Shown here one piece after another: positions 6,108 through 9,440 of a stretch of DNA of 9,440 bases. The DNA is from Gemmatimonadota bacterium. GTDB lineage: Bacteria; Latescibacterota; UBA2968. The stretch spans positions 1-9,440 of the forward strand of contig PAXL01000069.1 in NCBI GenBank assembly GCA_002714465.1, read 5' to 3'. Position 1 is the first letter of the stretch. Every line of letters begins with the position of its first letter. The position numbers and the translations under genes are program-made. The notes beneath the pieces were generated by a model. That model was not told the origin of the DNA. It saw nothing but the letters and a program-made list of their open reading frames with translations, and ran no database searches.

Positions 6108-7037
6108 CTACGTCGTGGTTGGCAGCGGATTTTCTGCCGTGAACTGTGACAGCTGCTCGACGATCTGCTCGTGCGCGTCTTCGAAAACGTAGTGACCGGC
6201 GTCCGGGATCCTCAGCGTCTGAGCCTTTGGAAAGCGACGCTCAAACTCGTCGAGGAAATCGGTCGTAAAGCACCAGTCCTTCTCGCCCCAGATTAACTGC
6301 ATGGGGTGGTCGGTGAACTGTGCGAGGCCTTCTTCCACTCCGATGAGTGTCTGCAACGAGCGGTGGGAGTCCCGCAATGGGATGTCTTTCACGAAAGCGT
6401 CGACGGCGATTCGGTTTCGCCATGAGTCAAACGGAAAGAGATAGCCCTGCCGGACAGCTTTCGTCATCCGCTCTGACTTTTCGACGGCCATCGTCAGTGC
6501 GGCTCGACTGAACGCGTTGAGGCCTCGCAACGCGATCGTACCCAGGACGGGGATCCGGCAGACCGCAATGCGGAATGGAATCCTCGTGGAGCGGAAGGCA
6601 GCCGTGTTCATCAGAACGAAACGCGAGAACCGCTCGGGCAGACGTCCGGCCGCTCCCATTCCGATCGCTCCGCCCCAGTCGTGAGCCACCAGCGTGATTT
6701 GCTTCAGGTCCAGCTGCGTGATGAATTCACAAAGGTCCGAAATCCGCTGCTCCAGCGAGTAGTCGTAGTTGAGCGGTTTGTCCGACAACCCACATCCGAT
6801 GTGGTCGACGGCGATCGCTCGCGCAGATTGGGAAACCGCGGAAACGATGTGTCTCCAGGCAAACGACCATGTCGGGTTACCATGGACAAACAGGAAGGCC
6901 TCGCCCGAGTCCGGGCCCTCGTCGATATAGCTCATGCCGGTGCCCAAAACTGTCACACGGGACAGTTTAAACGGATACTCGCCGAGCAGCGTCTCGGGAA
7001 GCAGGTTCGGGGTCTCGGTGTCAGAGTCGATGGGCAT
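6108..7037 (-). CDS. Alpha/beta hydrolase, haloalkane dehalogenase/OleB-like
   Basis: A 309-residue alpha/beta-hydrolase with the haloalkane dehalogenase-type active site. Numbered from an upstream TTG at 7046 (subtract 3 for the ATG start): HGNPTWSF (55-62) gives the oxyanion/halide-side Asn57. AHDWGG (121-126) gives nucleophile Asp123 with the neighbouring Trp124. IWGEKDW (252-258) gives the acid Asp257, and PDAGHYVFED (281-290) gives the base His285. All catalytic positions are intact. The VDHIGCGLSDKP segment (80-91) and FPFDSWRNRIAVDAFVKDIPL (204-224) resemble OleB, the beta-lactone decarboxylase of long-chain olefin synthesis, which belongs to the dehalogenase superfamily. No oleA, oleC or oleD neighbour is visible, so the substrate stays open. 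The ATG at 7037 is preferred over the TTG because it has a GGCAGG just upstream, though the spacing is short. The protein should be cytoplasmic, as no signal peptide is seen. Confidence 0.88.
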   Translation of the reverse strand: MPIDSDTETPNLLPETLLGEYPFKLSRVTVLGTGMSYIDEGPDSGEAFLFVHGNPTWSFAWRHIVSAVSQSARAIAVDHIGCGLSDKPLNYDYSLEQRISDLCEFITQLDLKQITLVAHDWGGAIGMGAAGRLPERFSRFVLMNTAAFRSTRIPFRIAVCRIPVLGTIALRGLNAFSRAALTMAVEKSERMTKAVRQGYLFPFDSWRNRIAVDAFVKDIPLRDSHRSLQTLIGVEEGLAQFTDHPMQLIWGEKDWCFTTDFLDEFERRFPKAQTLRIPDAGHYVFEDAHEQIVEQLSQFTAENPLPTTT

Positions 7038-7132
7038 GCCTGCCAATCAGAGTGAGCGCGCCGGGCGGACTCACACCAGAAGGAGTACATAAGAATGGTG
7101 GAAAACTGATTACGAATGTACGATCAACTTTT

Positions 7133-7152
7133 ATGAACATATACGTGTTCAT
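7133..7152. repeat. 20-bp inverted repeat, operator-like
   Basis: ATGAACA-TATACG-TGTTCAT is a perfect inverted repeat with 7-bp half-sites and a 6-bp centre. It lies in the AT-rich divergent region, about 95 nt upstream of the hydrolase start and 207 nt upstream of rsmE. Half-site size and spacing are typical of sites for dimeric repressors. No regulator gene is adjacent. Confidence 0.45.
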
Positions 7153-7226
7153 TAATCCGTTAAGAAATTCCCTCAATCCTGCCAGTTGTCCGAAAACGCC
7201 GAAGAAATGGTATGACTTACGACTGC

Positions 7227-7249
7227 GGGAATTCCCTGTGGTGTCCACA
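7227..7249. repeat. Two abutting small palindromes
   Basis: GGGAATTCCC (7227-7236) is a perfect 10-bp palindrome. It is followed directly by TGTGG-TGT-CCACA (7237-7249), an inverted repeat with 5-bp arms. They could be protein-binding sites in the divergent promoter region; nothing identifies the protein. Confidence 0.3.
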
Positions 7250-7319
7250 CTTCAATAGTAATACTGCCTTCGGTACGCGCTGGAACATGTACTCATATTA
7301 TATACTTATGTAATAGTAT

Positions 7320-7345
7320 TTTATCCACTTGGTAATTTATCCACT
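7320..7345 (+). repeat. Two direct copies of TTTATCCACT (DnaA-box-like), 16-bp period
   Basis: The 10-mer TTTATCCACT occurs at 7320-7329 and again at 7336-7345. The core TTATCCACT differs from the consensus DnaA box TTATCCACA only at the last base. Both copies sit in the most AT-rich part of the window, directly in front of the rsmE start codon. They may bind DnaA or another protein, or be a small chance duplication. Confidence 0.5.
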
Positions 7346-7358
7346 AAAAAGACAGATC

Positions 7359-8132
7359 ATGGCCGCACGCTTTTACGTCCCAGAGAATCTGGAAGCCGGG
7401 CAGTTGTCGTTTGACGGCTCCGAGTTTCATCACATGATCCGAGTCACTCGCCATCAGGTAGGCGACACCGTTCGCCTGTTCGATGGAACTGGCCGCGAGG
7501 CGGATGCGAAAATCACCTTCATCTCACGCCACGCAGCCACTCTGAAAGTCGGCAACGTCGAGAAAATCTCCGAGACCGACCACCCGCAGCTTATCCTGGC
7601 TGTGGCGATGCCGAAATCCTCGCGAGCCGGATGGTTGGTCGAAAAGGCCGTCGAGCTGGGTGTTTCGAAGATTATTCCGCTGAAAACATCTCGAACCGTT
7701 GTGAACCCGCGCGAATCGAAGCTCGAAACGCTGCGAGGCAACATCGTCTCGGCCTGCAAGCAGTGTGGTCGATCAAGGCTGATGGAAATCGACTACTCCA
7801 TGACTTGGGCGGACTTTGCCGATTCGGTCATGCAGGAAAACGTCACTGTGGTCGCTCATCCCGGCGGCGCTCCTTTTACGGAGTCATTCGTGCAGGGAAT
7901 CGTCAGTGAAGCCAGCCGGTCCGGCCAGAAAAATTCGTCAGACAAAAACATTGTTGTGGCGATCGGGCCGGAAGGCGGGTTCTCCGTCGAGGAAGTCACG
8001 CTGGCTCTGACGCGAGACGCGAGCCTGGTGAGTCTTGGTCCAAGAACTCTGCGAGTGGAAACGGCCGCTCTGGCTGTCGCCACCGTGTTCGAGTCGGCAC
8101 AGCTGGCCGAGAATCCTCGCCTGCCGCATTGA
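7359..8132 (+). CDS. rsmE: 16S rRNA (uracil-1498-N3)-methyltransferase RsmE
   Basis: A 257-residue SPOUT-class methyltransferase that uses S-adenosylmethionine to methylate N3 of U1498 in helix 44 of 16S rRNA, acting on the assembled small subunit in the cytoplasm. The N-terminal PUA-like RNA-binding part includes FHHMIRVTRHQVGDTVRLFDG (23-43). The SPOUT domain follows with the family pattern KSSRAGWLVEKAVELGVSKI (86-105), SACKQCGRSRLMEI (131-144), the knot motif IGPEGGFS (202-209) and LGPRTLRVETAALA (226-239). The length is normal for RsmE. The frame stays open upstream to a TTG at 7329, but the ATG at 7359 gives the typical short N-terminus (MAARFYV) and is preferred; the ribosome-binding site is weak (AAAAAGAC). 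The gene follows an AT-rich promoter region and ends before a strong terminator, so it looks monocistronic. Confidence 0.96.
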   Translation: MAARFYVPENLEAGQLSFDGSEFHHMIRVTRHQVGDTVRLFDGTGREADAKITFISRHAATLKVGNVEKISETDHPQLILAVAMPKSSRAGWLVEKAVELGVSKIIPLKTSRTVVNPRESKLETLRGNIVSACKQCGRSRLMEIDYSMTWADFADSVMQENVTVVAHPGGAPFTESFVQGIVSEASRSGQKNSSDKNIVVAIGPEGGFSVEEVTLALTRDASLVSLGPRTLRVETAALAVATVFESAQLAENPRLPH

Positions 8133-8142
8133 TACTGGATAA

Positions 8143-8170
8143 CGGCTGATTTACCAGCCGCTTTCTTTTT
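8143..8170 (+). terminator. Intrinsic terminator of rsmE
   Basis: CGGCTG-ATTTAC-CAGCCG (8143-8160) is a perfect GC-rich 6-bp stem with a 6-nt loop, followed by CTTTCTTTTT (8161-8170). It begins 10 nt after the rsmE stop codon. This is the clearest Rho-independent terminator in the window. Confidence 0.88.
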
Positions 8171-8180
8171 GCGCCTGTGT

Positions 8181-8195
8181 TGTTGCCAGGCAACA
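8181..8195. repeat. 15-bp palindrome TGTTGCC-A-GGCAACA
   Basis: Perfect 7-bp arms around a single central base, 11 nt downstream of the rsmE terminator. The half-site core GTTGCC recurs at about 8200 and 8217, and GTTGCCAG is repeated exactly at 8182-8189 and 8217-8224. It could be a protein-binding site for the downstream gene; the function is unknown. Confidence 0.3.
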
Positions 8196-8341
8196 TGAAG
8201 TTGCCCGCCGACGACAGTTGCCAGTTCTCAAAAACGATCAACAGTGCGACTGTGACGACTGTAGGGTGGTTCCGGCTGCGCACCACATGACAAACCGGAA
8301 CGCTGTTCGAGCGGCCTGTCTTCGGCATTGCGTTTGCGATT

Positions 8342-8392
8342 CGGGAAGGCCACAGAATGTCTCTCCTTCCCGTTCGTGAGCCGTCGTGACGG
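8342..8392 (+). promoter_or_regulatory. Structured leader upstream of the 8408 gene
   Basis: CGGGAAGG (8342-8349) and CCTTCCCG (8365-8372) form an 8-bp stem with a 15-nt loop. A second tight dyad, CCGTC-GT-GACGG (8381-8392), follows. Both lie just before the ribosome-binding site GGAG (8399-8402) of the gene at 8408. If transcribed they would form hairpins in the 5' leader. No known riboswitch pattern is recognised. Confidence 0.35.
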
Positions 8393-8407
8393 TTCCTCGG
8401 AGCATCA

Positions 8408-9280
8408 ATGAATATCAATCTTCGACAGCTGGCGGAAATCGCCGCGCTGGTTTCCGCCAAATCGACGCTGTTGATCGAAAGCTCGACGCCCATTTCGGAC
8501 GAGGACCTTCAGTCGTACTGGCAGTGCACTCGCGACCGCACGGTCGACTGGATCCGGCGTCTCGACGAGGTTCGGTCTACGATCAACTCGAGCAGCGAAA
8601 GCGAACATGCAGCAATCTGGGTTTCTCTGAAGCCGGTTCTGTCGGAAGTCTTCGTGACCGAGATCCTCACCCGGGTCTGGGGAGCAACGCTGACCGCGAT
8701 CGATCGACACCGCAACGTGCGCCGCGCCGCCCCGATCGCCAGCCACACCACCAACGGTCACAGGGACGCTCGAGGCCGGGCGATGCGACTGCTCGTCAAC
8801 GGACCACAAGTACCGATGAATGAACTCGCCCAGATCGATCGCATCCGCCGCAAAGCGGAGCGCTGGACCGATCTGCTGGTCGGCCACCTGGCACTGAAGT
8901 ACGAGCTGGATCAGTTCGCCTTCGAAAGCCGCCGGGCGCTTGAGTTCGGACAAAGCCAGATGCGGCAAATCCTCGAAGCCAACGACACGCCCGTCTGGGA
9001 ATTTGTCCTCGCCGGAGTCCGACTGGGGTTCTCGTCGCTAAAGAGCATCCAACCACTCTCGGACTACTGGAACCGAGGCATCGTTGAGGCGATCATCGGA
9101 ACATTTCCGCCAGACTGCTTCGACACAAACGGGATGTTCCAATCGGTTCCAATCAACCGAGCCGAACGCAGCGGGCTCTCACCGGAGCGGGCACCCGCAG
9201 CATCGAAAGAGATCGCCGAGATCCCAATCACCTCGCGGCTGCAGTTTGCAAAACTCAAACAGCGCTTCGAGCAGCAGTGA
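8408..9280 (+). CDS. Hypothetical soluble protein, probably helical, function unknown
   Basis: A 290-residue protein I do not recognise. It begins MNINLRQLAEIAALVSAKS. The chain has no signal peptide or membrane segment and is mainly amphipathic and helical in composition, with a basic stretch around 100-126 (RHRNVRRAAPI through HRDARGRAMR) and several Trp residues (38, 48, 71, 91, 153, 197, 221). Residues 140-230 look like the most ordered core (IDRIRRKAERWTDLLVGHLA, then WEFVLAGVRLGFSSLKSI). The tail (250-290) is more polar and ends in a short charged helix. The ATG at 8408 has a good GGAG five bases upstream, which fixes the start. The gene is separated from rsmE by a terminator and has its own leader, so it is probably independently transcribed. 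I recall similar-looking hypothetical proteins in Planctomycetes, but this is memory, not a search. Confidence 0.82.
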   Translation: MNINLRQLAEIAALVSAKSTLLIESSTPISDEDLQSYWQCTRDRTVDWIRRLDEVRSTINSSSESEHAAIWVSLKPVLSEVFVTEILTRVWGATLTAIDRHRNVRRAAPIASHTTNGHRDARGRAMRLLVNGPQVPMNELAQIDRIRRKAERWTDLLVGHLALKYELDQFAFESRRALEFGQSQMRQILEANDTPVWEFVLAGVRLGFSSLKSIQPLSDYWNRGIVEAIIGTFPPDCFDTNGMFQSVPINRAERSGLSPERAPAASKEIAEIPITSRLQFAKLKQRFEQQ

Positions 9281-9440
9281 ACGACCCTTGGTTCCACTGA
9301 CCAAAGTTCAAACAGGACGAGCGGCAGCCTGCTTTGTGAGTCTGATCCCATTCCCGAAAGTGAGCGGTGGCAGCCAGGCAACACTTGAACAATGACACCG
9401 GGCTTCTGGTCGAATGAAGTCTGGTCAAAACCAAACGCCC
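9281..9440. other. Downstream intergenic sequence, no feature seen
   Basis: The last 160 nt contain no supported gene start. A weak hairpin, TTGGT-(7 nt)-ACCAA (9288-9304), follows the stop codon of the preceding gene but has no T-run, so a terminator is not claimed. Confidence 0.5.

Larger units (their letters stand above)
7038..7358. promoter_or_regulatory. AT-rich divergent promoter region with dyads and repeats
   Basis: This 321-nt region lies between the starts of the minus-strand hydrolase gene and plus-strand rsmE. By hand count, 7081-7358 is about 38% GC and 7287-7350 only about 22%, clearly lower than the flanking genes. TATACT at 7301-7306 is a possible -10 for rsmE, but I found no good -35 at the right spacing. 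The region also holds a 20-bp dyad, two smaller dyads and a direct repeat, described separately. Two short overlapping reading frames here (68 and 75 codons on opposite strands) have no recognisable domain and are not called as genes. Confidence 0.6.

Noticed and set aside
5106..6149. 347-codon plus-strand reading frame
   Set aside because: It overlaps the exported-protein gene in another frame, is Arg/Ser/Ala-rich and runs into the convergent hydrolase gene; a GC-rich shadow.
7021..7258. Small reading frames on both strands in the AT-rich gap
   Set aside because: 68 and 75 codons, opposite to each other, no domain, no convincing ribosome-binding site; the stretch looks regulatory.
8185..9383. 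11-bp direct repeat GCCAGGCAACA flanking the last gene (8185-8195 and 9373-9383)
   Set aside because: Several exact 11-bp matches are expected by chance in a window this size; there is no other sign of a mobile element.

Overview
This window most likely comes from a member of the phylum Planctomycetes. That is an inference from protein style: an excisionase-type HTH domain joined to a long acidic SDSDV-repeat tail, secreted lineage-type hypothetical proteins, and weak or absent Shine-Dalgarno sites with wide intergenic gaps. Base composition is GC-rich in the genes, with one clearly AT-rich intergenic island. I see no insertion sequence, CRISPR array, phage gene or complete tRNA or rRNA gene.

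Layout, left to right. (1) 1-849, minus strand: an HTH/MerR-like N-terminal domain followed by a very acidic, Ser/Asp-rich tail with six SDSDV-type repeats. The gene runs off the left edge. (2) 850-1254: intergenic, with two tandem intrinsic terminators for the operon to its right and a tRNA-like T-arm remnant. (3) 1255-3869, minus strand: a translationally coupled pair (ATGA overlap). The first gene encodes a TVP38/TMEM64 (SNARE-associated/DedA-like) membrane protein with a large hydrophilic insertion. The second encodes a mercuric-reductase-like FAD/NAD(P) disulfide oxidoreductase without the mercury-specific C-terminal cysteines. (4) 3870-4179: divergent intergenic region. (5) 4180-6084, plus strand: a predicted exported protein with a TPR-like middle and a Pro/Arg-rich tail, of unknown function. 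(6) 6108-7037, minus strand: an alpha/beta hydrolase of the haloalkane dehalogenase/OleB type, convergent with the previous gene across a 23-nt gap that holds a hairpin. (7) 7038-7358: AT-rich divergent promoter region with several dyads and two direct copies of a DnaA-box-like 9-mer. (8) 7359-8132, plus strand: 16S rRNA m3U1498 methyltransferase RsmE, followed by a clear intrinsic terminator. (9) 8408-9280, plus strand: a soluble, probably helical hypothetical protein with a good RBS and a structured leader. (10) 9281-9440: no supported feature.

The genes do not form one obvious pathway. The only pair that clearly acts together is the TVP38 membrane protein with the flavin disulfide reductase, a combination that suggests a membrane-associated redox function of unknown substrate. 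The other genes look like separately transcribed housekeeping (RsmE) or lineage-specific units. I did not find a convincing new defence or mobile system. The best leads are the SDSDV-repeat HTH protein, the insertion in the TVP38 protein, and the AT-rich island upstream of rsmE.
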